Of a stretch of 64,000 bases of DNA, positions 47,106 through 54,546 are shown in pieces. Both the position numbers and the translations under genes were made by a program. Position 1 is the stretch's first letter; every line of letters starts with the position of its first letter. Source of the stretch: an uncultured Prevotellaceae bacterium (GTDB lineage Bacteria; Bacteroidota; Bacteroidia; Bacteroidales; Bacteroidaceae); contig CALAEY010000012.1 of the NCBI GenBank assembly GCA_937891085.1, forward strand, positions 1 to 64,000, written 5' to 3'. Under the pieces are notes generated by a model, which was not told the DNA's origin, made no database searches, and saw only the letters and a list, made by a program, of their open reading frames with translations.

Positions 47106-48173
47106 TTATTTATTCAATATTTCCAATTGTTGACGAACACTCTCACTATGGATTGCCTCAAAGACAATGCGTACGAACTCAGAACCCAGTCCACAGAGGG
47201 CACCCTGAGAACCACGTTTCTCCAAAATCTCATTATAACGGCCAGTCTGTACGATAGCCATGTTGTGTTCCTTCTTATAAGTACCTATCTCACGTGCCAC
47301 ACGCATACGTTTAGCTAACTCTTGGATAAGGCTTTCATCACAAGCATCTATCTGCTTTCTGAGTTCAGAAAGGCTCTCTGTGGTATAAGTCACTTCACGG
47401 ATCACAAGCAGATTTAGGATATAGTCCAAGATATCTGGAGTCACCTGTTGTGCCGCATCGCTCCATGCTGTATCTGGGGCACAGTGGCTTTCTATGATAA
47501 GGCCATCGAAGCCCATATCCATAGCTTGCTGACACAGAGGAGCTATCAGTTCACGCTTCCCACCAATATGGCTTGGATCACAGATGATAGGCAAAGCTGG
47601 GATACGACGACGCAGTTCAATAGGAATATGCCAAAGCGGCATGTTACGATAGATCTTTTTCTCACTGGAAGTGAATCCACGATGAATGGCCGCCAGACGC
47701 TTGATGCCTGCATTGTTCAGGCGCTCCATAGCCCCTATCCAGAGTTCCAAGTCTGGATTGACAGGATTCTTCACTAGCACAGGAATATCCACCCCTTTCA
47801 GTGCATCAGCGATTTCCTGCATGGCAAAAGGATTGGCAGAAGTACGGGCACCTATCCAGAGAAGATCTATTCCTGCCTTCAATGCCGCCTCCACATGTCT
47901 GGAATTTGCCACTTCGGTAGTGACATACATACCCGTTTCAGCTTTTACACGCTTCATCCACTCCAAGCCAGGTTCTCCTACGCCCTCAAAGCCTCCTGGC
48001 TTCGTGCGTGGTTTCCAGATACCTGCCCTGAATATCTTAATTCCATTCTTTGCCAATGCGGTGGCTGTTGTCATCACTTGTTCTTCTGTCTCTGCACTGC
48101 ATGGGCCGGCTATCACCAGCGGGCGTTCTTCACTCACGCCTTGCAGTTTGATGGGTTGTAAATCTAACTCCAT
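47106..48173 (-). CDS. Bifunctional DAHP synthase / chorismate mutase
   Basis: 355 residues. The N-terminal DAHP synthase I half has VIAGPCSAETEEQVM, GIWKPRTKPGGFEGVG and CDPSHIGGKRELI. A C-terminal AroQ chorismate mutase follows from about 265 (LSELRKQIDACDESLIQELA, RVAREIGTYKKEHN). The fusion commits carbon to the shikimate pathway and directs chorismate to prephenate, the common precursor of Phe and Tyr. It lies 6 nt after the aminotransferase gene. Confidence 0.95.
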   Translation of the reverse strand: MELDLQPIKLQGVSEERPLVIAGPCSAETEEQVMTTATALAKNGIKIFRAGIWKPRTKPGGFEGVGEPGLEWMKRVKAETGMYVTTEVANSRHVEAALKAGIDLLWIGARTSANPFAMQEIADALKGVDIPVLVKNPVNPDLELWIGAMERLNNAGIKRLAAIHRGFTSSEKKIYRNMPLWHIPIELRRRIPALPIICDPSHIGGKRELIAPLCQQAMDMGFDGLIIESHCAPDTAWSDAAQQVTPDILDYILNLLVIREVTYTTESLSELRKQIDACDESLIQELAKRMRVAREIGTYKKEHNMAIVQTGRYNEILEKRGSQGALCGLGSEFVRIVFEAIHSESVRQQLEILNK

Positions 48174-48179
48174 AATCTA

Positions 48180-49361
48180 TTATTTTAATGTTTTTATTCT
48201 TTCCAATGCCTCTTGCAGGCGCTCATCCTTGCAACAAAGGGAGATGCGGACATAGCGTTTCCCATTGCTTCCGAAGATGAATCCTGGGGTAATGAACACT
48301 TTGGCTTCATGCAGCACTCGCTCTGTCAGTTCTTCCACATCGGCATAGCTATCTGGGATCTTACCCCACAAGAACATGCCGACTTGCTTTTCATCATAGG
48401 TGCACCCCAGTGCATGCATGATCTCTCCAGCTAAAGCCCTACGACGGCGGTAGTTGGCATTGTTGCCTTCATACCAATCTGCTTCTGCTTCCAGTGCTGT
48501 GGCTGCAGCCAACTGCATGGCACGGAACATACCACTGTCTATGTTGCTCTTCACTTTCAGCACCCAACTGATGAAATCTGCATTGGAGGCCAGCATACCG
48601 ATACGCCAACCAGGCATATTATGTGCCTTACTCATACTATTGAACTCTATGCAGCAGTCCTTGGCGCCTGGTACACTGAGGATACTCAGCGGATGATCAT
48701 TCAAGATGAAACTATAAGGATTATCGTTCACAATGACGATATCTTTCTCTTTAGCGAGTCTTACCAGCCGTTCATAAAGCTCTGGTGTAGCATTCGTTCC
48801 TGTCGGCATGTGAGGATAGTTGGTCCACATCAGCTTCACCCTACTCATATCCATCTGCTCCAACTGCTCAAAATCTGGCAGCCAGCCATTCTCCTCCTTT
48901 AGGTCGTAATACGCCACCTCTGCTCCCAGAATCTTACTCAGCGATGTATAGGTTGGATAGCCTGGATTAGGCACCAGCACTTGCTCACCAGGATTGACAA
49001 AAGCAAGCGTCACATGCAGAATACCCTCTTTAGAACCAATGAGGGGCTGAATTTCTGTCTGCGGATTGAGTTCCACTCCATACCATTTACGGTACCAGTC
49101 GGAAAAACCCTGACGCAGCTCTGGAATGCCTACATAAGGCATATATCCATGACCGTTAGGATTCTTTGCCTCCTCACACAAGCGATTGATAGCCTTCTCT
49201 GATGGTGGCATGTCCGGACTGCCAATGCCCAAGCTGATGACATCCTGCCCCTCGGCATTCATACGAGCTACCTCCTTCAGCTTTCGTGAGAAATAGTATT
49301 CACTCACGCTGGCCAACCTATCGGCTGGCTGTATTTTAGATGCTTGATTTCCCTGCTTCAT
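48180..49361 (-). CDS. Class I/II aminotransferase (aromatic operon)
   Basis: 393 residues of fold-type I. The PLP lysine is in FNSMSKAHNMPGWRIG, with LGIGSPDMPPSE at the start and PNPGYPTYTSL in the middle. In this operon it most likely transaminates phenylpyruvate and 4-hydroxyphenylpyruvate to Phe and Tyr. The ATG at 49361 has GGAG in front and overlaps pheA by 26 nt; a TTG three codons earlier is less likely. Confidence 0.87.
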   Translation of the reverse strand: MKQGNQASKIQPADRLASVSEYYFSRKLKEVARMNAEGQDVISLGIGSPDMPPSEKAINRLCEEAKNPNGHGYMPYVGIPELRQGFSDWYRKWYGVELNPQTEIQPLIGSKEGILHVTLAFVNPGEQVLVPNPGYPTYTSLSKILGAEVAYYDLKEENGWLPDFEQLEQMDMSRVKLMWTNYPHMPTGTNATPELYERLVRLAKEKDIVIVNDNPYSFILNDHPLSILSVPGAKDCCIEFNSMSKAHNMPGWRIGMLASNADFISWVLKVKSNIDSGMFRAMQLAAATALEAEADWYEGNNANYRRRRALAGEIMHALGCTYDEKQVGMFLWGKIPDSYADVEELTERVLHEAKVFITPGFIFGSNGKRYVRISLCCKDERLQEALERIKTLK

Positions 49362-50178
49362 ATTCTCCAAGTATTTTAAGTTCTTTTGTCAGCGGAGTGA
49401 TGGCACTCACACTTTGCTTATATCTCAAGATGTTGTTAAACTCCACATCCACATAGAACTGGTATTCCCACTCCCTGCCGATGATGGGCAACGACTGAAT
49501 CTTAGTCAGATTGATTTGATAGAAAGAAAGGATGCTCAGCACTTGCGACAGACTACCTTCATGGTGCGGAAGCGTGAATACCAGACTGGCCTTATTGAAG
49601 GTGCCTTTCTGTTTCAGTTCATCAGCTTGCCACGGATCAGCCACAACCAAGAAGCGGGTGAAGTTATGCTTGTTGGTCTCTATCCCCTCTTGCATGATTT
49701 TCATGCCATAGTATTCACCTGCTGCCTTAGAGCAGATGGCCGCATGTCCATGCAGGTTGTCCCGCTTGATGACCATCGCACTCAGAGCTGTGTCTTCCGT
49801 CTCTACTACTTTCACTTTGGGATGCCTTGCCAGAAACTCACGGCATTGCATCAGGGCTATAGGGTGAGAGTTCACTTCAGTAATGTCATCCCAGTCATCC
49901 TCAGGCAAGCATACCAAGCTATGCGAAATGCGCAGCTTATGTTCCCCCACTATCTGGACACCGCTCTGCTTCAGCAGTTCGTAGTTGTGCAAAAGGCTGC
50001 CCGCAATGGTATTCTCTATGGCGCAGAGCCCTATCACATTGCTGTCATCTTTGATGGCATCGAAGACTTCCTCGAAAGTCGAACAACATACCAGCTCCAC
50101 TTCCTCATCTGGGAAGTACTGATGAGCTGCCACATCGTGGTATGAACCGATGCCTCCTTGTATCGCTATCTTCTTCAT
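49336..50178 (-). CDS. pheA: Prephenate dehydratase
   Basis: 280 residues. The catalytic domain has CAIENTIAGSLLHNYELL and the TRF motif in FTRFLVVADP. A C-terminal ACT domain (about 200-275, SLVFTLPHHEGSLSQVLSIL) binds regulatory Phe in relatives. The usual ESRP motif of the ACT domain appears as IQSLPI here, so feedback may differ. It lies directly behind the attenuator and opens the Phe/Tyr operon. Confidence 0.95.
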   Translation of the reverse strand: MKKIAIQGGIGSYHDVAAHQYFPDEEVELVCCSTFEEVFDAIKDDSNVIGLCAIENTIAGSLLHNYELLKQSGVQIVGEHKLRISHSLVCLPEDDWDDITEVNSHPIALMQCREFLARHPKVKVVETEDTALSAMVIKRDNLHGHAAICSKAAGEYYGMKIMQEGIETNKHNFTRFLVVADPWQADELKQKGTFNKASLVFTLPHHEGSLSQVLSILSFYQINLTKIQSLPIIGREWEYQFYVDVEFNNILRYKQSVSAITPLTKELKILGEYEAGKSSI

Positions 50179-50189
50179 ATTTGGTCATT

Positions 50190-50221
50190 AAAAAATCCCA
50201 CTCAATCAGATTGAGCGGGAT
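50190..50221 (-). terminator. Attenuator terminator before pheA
   Basis: On the minus strand ATCCCGCTCAA and TTGAGTGGGAT form an 11-bp stem (one G-U) with a 5-nt loop, followed by TTTTTT. It ends 11 nt before the pheA ATG, so termination here would silence the operon. Confidence 0.9.
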
Positions 50222-50294
50222 TCATATGTTCTATTATTCTTTATCTCTCTGTTCTTAAGCGTCACTCTCACTTGACACATACAAACTCCCGCTC
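50213..50294 (-). promoter_or_regulatory. Antiterminator pairing of the Phe/Tyr attenuator
   Basis: GAGCGGGA in leader codons 22-24 (50294-50287) is perfectly complementary to UCCCGCUC (50220-50213) in the 5' arm of the terminator, so the two structures exclude each other. Confidence 0.8.
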
Positions 50295-50357
50295 TACTTT
50301 CTGGCTAAAGTAAAAGTAATAAAAGAAGTAATATGCGTAAGTAAACAAGTTCTTCAT
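50268..50357 (-). CDS. Phe/Tyr-rich leader peptide of the aromatic operon
   Basis: A 29-codon open frame begins at 50357 with ATG and ends with TGA. Codons 5-17 read FTYAYYFFYYFYF: five Phe and six Tyr in 13 codons; one more Phe is codon 25. This is the classic design of an attenuation leader: stalling on uncharged tRNA-Phe or tRNA-Tyr leaves codons 22-24 free to form the antiterminator, while fast translation allows the terminator. UACUUU/AAAGUA (codons 16-17 with 20-21) can form an early pause hairpin. It is followed by genes for Phe and Tyr synthesis. Too short for standard gene calling. Confidence 0.88.
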   Translation of the reverse strand: MKNLFTYAYYFFYYFYFSQKVEREFVCVK

Positions 50358-50381
50358 CGCTTCATTTTTAATAACTGGCTA

Positions 50382-50410
50382 CAAATGTAGCACTTTTTTC
50401 TCAATCGCAA
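50382..50410 (-). promoter_or_regulatory. Promoter of the aromatic leader and operon
   Basis: On the minus strand TTG (50410-50408), an 18-nt spacer and TACATTTG (50389-50382), placing the transcript start shortly before the leader ATG at 50357. Confidence 0.6.
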
Positions 50411-50454
50411 GCAAAATGCACTATTTTTTTCAAATAAACTGACATTTTTGGTCA

Positions 50455-51303
50455 TCACAGCCCTAAAACATCGCGTTTTTCCATACCTCCTATCGCATAG
50501 TTGGGCATATCCTCATTATCTATGTTCAAGGCTGCCGCTTCCTCTTCCAGCTTCTTAGCCTCTTCCTCGTTGCCCTCAGCCTTCAGGATAGCCAGCAAGC
50601 CAGTATAGGCCTCTTTGTGGAACGGATCTATTTCTATAAGGTGTCGATAGTCAGCCTTCGCCTTCTCCATATCGCCTGTAACTGTATGATAAATATGAGC
50701 ACGAAGGTAAAGAGCAGTTTCCTCTTCACTATTCAAGGCCAATACCTCTTTAATATCATCCATAGCCTGCGCTGTCTGGCTAGCTTTCAGAGAAACTTCG
50801 GCACGCAGATTTCTGGCTTCTATGAAGTCTGGTCTCAGTTCAATGGCCTTAGTCAGTGACTCTGTTGCAGAATCCAGTTGCCCCAAAGAGTCTTCTGCCC
50901 TGCCCTGGAGGAAGTAAGCCAAAGGATTCTGCGCATCGCATTCTACTGCTTTCATGGCAGCCGTCTTCATGGCATCATATTGCTCTGTCATGTAAAGAAT
51001 GTTGGTCAATGCAATGCGGACATCCACCAATTGAGGCTCCAGCTCCGTCATACGCTCCAAGACTTCCTGAGCCTCGTCCAACCTATTCAGACTGATAAGA
51101 GCAGACGACTTGAAACTCAATGTCTCAAAATCTTCTTTCAGGTTCAATGCCTCATCAAAGCAACGCAAAGCATAGTCCAAGCGCCCCATGCGCTGAGCTC
51201 TCACGCCATCAAACTTCAGTATATCGAAGTTCTTCTCTTCCTTTCGCTGATTATCTTCCTGCTTCTCCTCACTGCCCGTGAAGAGTGACTTCCAAAATCC
51301 CAT
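50455..51303 (-). CDS. Cytosolic tetratricopeptide repeat protein
   Basis: 282 residues, no signal peptide. It starts with a charged segment (GFWKSLFTGSEEKQEDNQRK) and then about six TPRs (for example GRLDYALRCFDEALNLKEDF, NPLAYFLQGRAEDSLGQLD). It is likely a protein-interaction scaffold; partner unknown. It lies between the aromatic operon leader and mrp, 25 nt from mrp, and probably follows mrp in the same transcript. Confidence 0.82.
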   Translation of the reverse strand: MGFWKSLFTGSEEKQEDNQRKEEKNFDILKFDGVRAQRMGRLDYALRCFDEALNLKEDFETLSFKSSALISLNRLDEAQEVLERMTELEPQLVDVRIALTNILYMTEQYDAMKTAAMKAVECDAQNPLAYFLQGRAEDSLGQLDSATESLTKAIELRPDFIEARNLRAEVSLKASQTAQAMDDIKEVLALNSEEETALYLRAHIYHTVTGDMEKAKADYRHLIEIDPFHKEAYTGLLAILKAEGNEEEAKKLEEEAAALNIDNEDMPNYAIGGMEKRDVLGL

Positions 51304-51328
51304 GTCTTCTTCTATTGATTATTGAACC

Positions 51329-52426
51329 TTAATGCATCTCTACCACTTTAGTGGCAGGCATCTCCAGATTTCGCTTGTCTACCTGACGGACCACTGCCGT
51401 AGCAAACTGGAGGAATGCCTGGCCAGTCATCGTATTGGCATCCAGTGCTACTGGCTCACCCGCATCCCCACTTTCGCAGATGCTCTGCACCAAAGGAATC
51501 TGTCCAAGCAAAGGCACATTCATCTCCTCAGCCAGATGCTTCACACCCTCACGACCAAAGATATAATACTTATTCTCAGGCAGTTCGGCGGGTGTAAACC
51601 AAGCCATATTCTCCACCAATCCGAGGATAGGCACATTCACCTGCTCATTCTGGAACATGTTGATGCCCTTACGCGCATCGGCCAGAGCCACTTGCTGAGG
51701 AGTGCTGACCACAATGGCACCTGTCAAGGCAATGTTCTGCACGGTAGTGAGATGAATATCGCTGGTACCGGGAGGCAAGTCTATGAGGAAATAATCCAAT
51801 TCTCCCCAGTTGGCATCACCCAGAAGTTGCTTCAAGGCATTGCTTGCCATACCACCACGCCACAGAGTTGCCTGATCAGGATCAACGAAGAAACCTATAG
51901 AGAGCAACTTGATGCCATACTTCTCCACAGGGACGATGAGGTCACGCCCATTGATATGCTCAGCATAGGGACGGGCATCTTCTACATGAAACATCTTAGG
52001 CATAGAAGGACCGAAGATATCAGCATCGAGCAGACCAACCTTGAAGCCCAGCTTCGTGAGGGCAATGGCCAGATTGGCAGCTACCGTGCTCTTTCCTACG
52101 CCACCCTTACCGCTGGAGATGGCGATGATATTCTTCACGCCAGGCAGCATCTCTCCTGCCTTTGGAGGAGGTGCCTGACGACTCTCTGTGGTGATATTTA
52201 CCTGTACCTCAGGAGACACATAGGTATGAATAGCCGTCTCAGCCGCCTTCACCACTGAGCGCATGAAAGGATCGGTACTTTTTTCAAATACCAATGAAAA
52301 ACTCACAGACATGCCGTCGATTCTCATATTATCGGCCAGCACACCTGCTTCAATCAGATTTTTCCCACTTCCAGGATAGCGCACTGTCTGCAGTGCCTCT
52401 TTTATCAGATTTGGATAAAGTGTCAT
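51329..52426 (-). CDS. mrp: Mrp/NBP35-type iron-sulfur carrier ATPase
   Basis: 365 residues. An N-terminal MIP18-like domain (about 1-85) is followed by a deviant Walker A (SSGKGGVGKSTVAANLA), LLDADIFGPSMPKM and DYFLIDLPPGTSDIHL. It is an ApbC-like scaffold or carrier in Fe-S cluster assembly. The C-terminal CxxC found in many Mrp proteins is replaced (ENMAWFTPAELPENKYY), as in some Bacteroidetes. ATG 52426 gives the normal start MTLYPNLIKEAL; nine extra upstream codons are not conserved. Confidence 0.92.
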   Translation of the reverse strand: MTLYPNLIKEALQTVRYPGSGKNLIEAGVLADNMRIDGMSVSFSLVFEKSTDPFMRSVVKAAETAIHTYVSPEVQVNITTESRQAPPPKAGEMLPGVKNIIAISSGKGGVGKSTVAANLAIALTKLGFKVGLLDADIFGPSMPKMFHVEDARPYAEHINGRDLIVPVEKYGIKLLSIGFFVDPDQATLWRGGMASNALKQLLGDANWGELDYFLIDLPPGTSDIHLTTVQNIALTGAIVVSTPQQVALADARKGINMFQNEQVNVPILGLVENMAWFTPAELPENKYYIFGREGVKHLAEEMNVPLLGQIPLVQSICESGDAGEPVALDANTMTGQAFLQFATAVVRQVDKRNLEMPATKVVEMH

Positions 52427-52519
52427 ATACTCAATTTCGTTATAGTCTGGCAAAGATAGTGTTTTTCAGCGAAAGCACACCATCTGCACTACAAAAACTT
52501 GTTAAGCCTCTGCTTCGCA

Positions 52520-52747
52520 TTTTAGGCCTCACACTTCACAGATGGCATCTATAAACCTGTATTTCAATCGTTTAAGGGCGTGAAGTGTGCTCACTGACAC
52601 TTCACAACTCTTCACGCTTTTGACTTTAAACCTGATTTTTGTTGACTCTGCTGCGAAGTGTTGTGAAGTGTTTTCGTCAACACTTCACACTCGTTACTCG
52701 CTGTCTATTAGACAGTTAAGAGGCCTCTGTGAAGTGTGAAGACTAAA
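52520..52747. repeat. Inverted-word island of CACTTCAC/GTGAAGTG
   Basis: The spacer downstream of the mrp start holds three copies of CACTTCAC (52532, 52598, 52681) and three of GTGAAGTG (52580, 52663, 52729). The outer arms 52520-52544 and 52722-52746 match as reverse complements with a few mismatches; two inner hairpins sit at 52577-52617 and 52653-52693. A 15-bp palindrome occupies 52701-52715. No open frame of note. Confidence 0.8.
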
Positions 52748-52842
52748 ACAGAGAGCAGAGCCTTCAGTTAGTGGCGCTAAAGCGGTGGTTTAGGGTACCT
52801 AAATGGCTGATCAGTGATGCTAAGTGGCAGCTCTAGAAAGAC

Positions 52843-53815
52843 GAAGTTACGGCTCGCTGCCTTTGAAGTTACGGCAATCTAAGCCTTAGATTACGTTTCG
52901 TCTTTTTTGCGCCTGTGCACAGAAAAAATTGTACCTACGCATAGGCGCAAATATTCCCTAACGTACAAAAATTTATTTTGTAACTAGGAAAAAATATTTT
53001 CCTAACTGGCGCGTAAAAAATTCCCAACTGGCGCATAATTAGAAAGTTTTATAGGGTATGCGCAGATGTTGTCCACGCAACTCGTCAAGTTTCTTCTGGT
53101 CAAGGGGTCCCTCATTCCACATCTTGTCAATAGCTTTCTGGGCTCGCTCTGCAAAAAAGAGTGAGAGTGTGAGCCGCAGTGCATCAAGATCCTCCTGCGA
53201 CGTAACATTTGCCGCTGCGTTCATGAGTTCCAATTGAGCCTTTTCTGAGTAGCTCATAAGTTTTTTCATTTAGATATCCATTGCAAAAATTGAATGGATT
53301 TTACTTATCCCTGACAGAAGTTGAATGTTTAGATGAACCACCATTTTTGGATAAGATTCATTTACAAGGAAAAGATTTAGGCTACCATGTTTTTCTATTT
53401 CCAAATCTTTTCTTTACATTTGCAAATGTATCGGATAGTCGTCCATATTTGAGACACTTGAAGAAGCTGGTAAGACTACCTTAAAGAAGGTACCGATACT
53501 TTTTTGTGGAATTAATAATCCATGTGGTGATAAGTTCCTAAAGGCTTAATAGCGTTCCTTAAATGGTGTTTTATGCAACAAATCAAAGATATTTCTTTCA
53601 AAAATACGATGATTATGTCTATTACAGGCTGTCTTAGATGACACATTTTAGGTTTAGGAACTTATCACCACACGGAGAAATATTTTTCCTTAGTTAGAGA
53701 AAACTTTTTCCTGTGCACAGGAAAAAGTGTTGGTGTGCACACGCGCAAATCATAGGCTGGGTAGTAGCAAAACGAGGGTTTGCCGTAACCAACGAAGCAC
53801 TTTGCCGTAACCTAA
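52843..53815. repeat. About 970-bp element with diverged terminal inverted repeats
   Basis: GTTACGG occurs twice at the left end (52846, 52868) and CCGTAAC twice at the right end (53783, 53804), with nearly equal spacing. Next inside, TTTGCGCCTGTGCACA (about 52907) faces GTGTGCACACGCGCAAA (about 53733), and AACTAGGAAAAAATATTT faces a similar inverted stretch near 53680. The 76-residue gene at 53039-53269 is inside. The right half also has a 19-bp perfect inverted repeat (53524-53542 with 53653-53671) and a 26-bp perfect palindrome at 53703-53728. Together with the preceding island this accounts for the otherwise gene-poor stretch 52427-53967. Confidence 0.7.
53039..53269 (-). CDS. Small conserved hypothetical protein
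   Basis: 76 residues, alpha-helical and charged. The pattern QLELMNAAANVTSQEDLDAL, DKMWNEGPLDQKKLDELRGQ and the ending HLRIPYKTF recalls a widespread small Bacteroidetes protein family found next to plasmid-like or toxin-antitoxin genes; I cannot name a function. A second start (Met5) is possible. It is alone inside an inverted-repeat element, with no partner gene adjacent. Confidence 0.6.
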   Translation of the reverse strand: MKKLMSYSEKAQLELMNAAANVTSQEDLDALRLTLSLFFAERAQKAIDKMWNEGPLDQKKLDELRGQHLRIPYKTF

Positions 53816-53907
53816 GTACTAGAATGTGCGTTTTACCCACACTCCTACACCAGACAGTTTTAACATGCTGATTATAAGAGCTTTGAGTGGGTGTAGGTAA
53901 AATAAAA

Positions 53908-53942
53908 AGCCATCCACTCCCAAGGTCTGGGAATGAATGGCT
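53908..53942 (-). terminator. Intrinsic terminator of the lut operon
   Basis: AGCCATTCATTCCC and GGGAGTGGATGGCT pair with few mismatches and are followed on the minus strand by TTTTTATTTT. Confidence 0.85.
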
Positions 53943-53967
53943 ATGTATTAGAACAATTCTACTATTC

Positions 53968-54546
53968 TCAGGTGAGGATCACCAGCGCTTCGCGTGCTCC
54001 ATGGGCACCCTTCACGAGGGCAGACTCAATATCTGCAGTCTTAGAAGGGCCTGAAATGAAGGTGGCAAAGTTGTAAGGGATGTCCTTGATGCGAGCATAG
54101 GCATCGGCCATGGTATCCACCACGTTCTTGCGGTCGAGCAGGATGACCAGTGCCTCGGAGATGAAGTAGATGGATTTATACTTCACCGTCTGCGGAATCC
54201 ATACGCAGCCATTCTCTGCCACGCCTATCTCGCCACGGATGATGGCCAGGTCGGTGCCGTTCAGCTCCTGCGGACGCTCTACCTCATCGGGGTTGAAGGT
54301 GGCGCAAGTGATCTCTGGCAGGTTGCTGGCTATGCGTGGCAGACTGCCAAAGCGCTGACGGATAAGCTCATTGACATCCTGTCCCTCTTCCAGCAGCACA
54401 GCCTCACCACCAGTGATGGCACTGGCCTTGATGAACTGCTGCAGGGTGTCAGGATACTTGATGGTATTGACCTTCCACGTGGGGAAGTCGTACTTCTGCC
54501 CCGTGTTCTTGCGAATCTTCGCTAATATTTCTTCTTTGCTACTCAT
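53968..54546 (-). CDS. lutC: LUD domain protein LutC
   Basis: 192 residues. The LUD fold is recognised by EVERPQELNGTDLAIIRGEIG-like central residues, AENGCVWIP and the closing FISGPSKTADIESALVKGAH. It belongs to the LutABC complex that oxidises L-lactate to pyruvate. It overlaps lutB by four bases and is the last gene of lutA-lutB-lutC. Confidence 0.92.
   Translation of the reverse strand: MSSKEEILAKIRKNTGQKYDFPTWKVNTIKYPDTLQQFIKASAITGGEAVLLEEGQDVNELIRQRFGSLPRIASNLPEITCATFNPDEVERPQELNGTDLAIIRGEIGVAENGCVWIPQTVKYKSIYFISEALVILLDRKNVVDTMADAYARIKDIPYNFATFISGPSKTADIESALVKGAHGAREALVILT

Noticed and set aside
50195..50357. T-box riboswitch as explanation of the pheA leader
   Set aside because: No T-box sequence or specifier stem is seen; the Phe/Tyr reading frame and alternative hairpins explain the region better.
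53281..53484. 67-codon plus-strand frame next to the 76-residue gene
   Set aside because: No promoter, ribosome site or recognisable fold; it lies in a palindrome-rich spacer.
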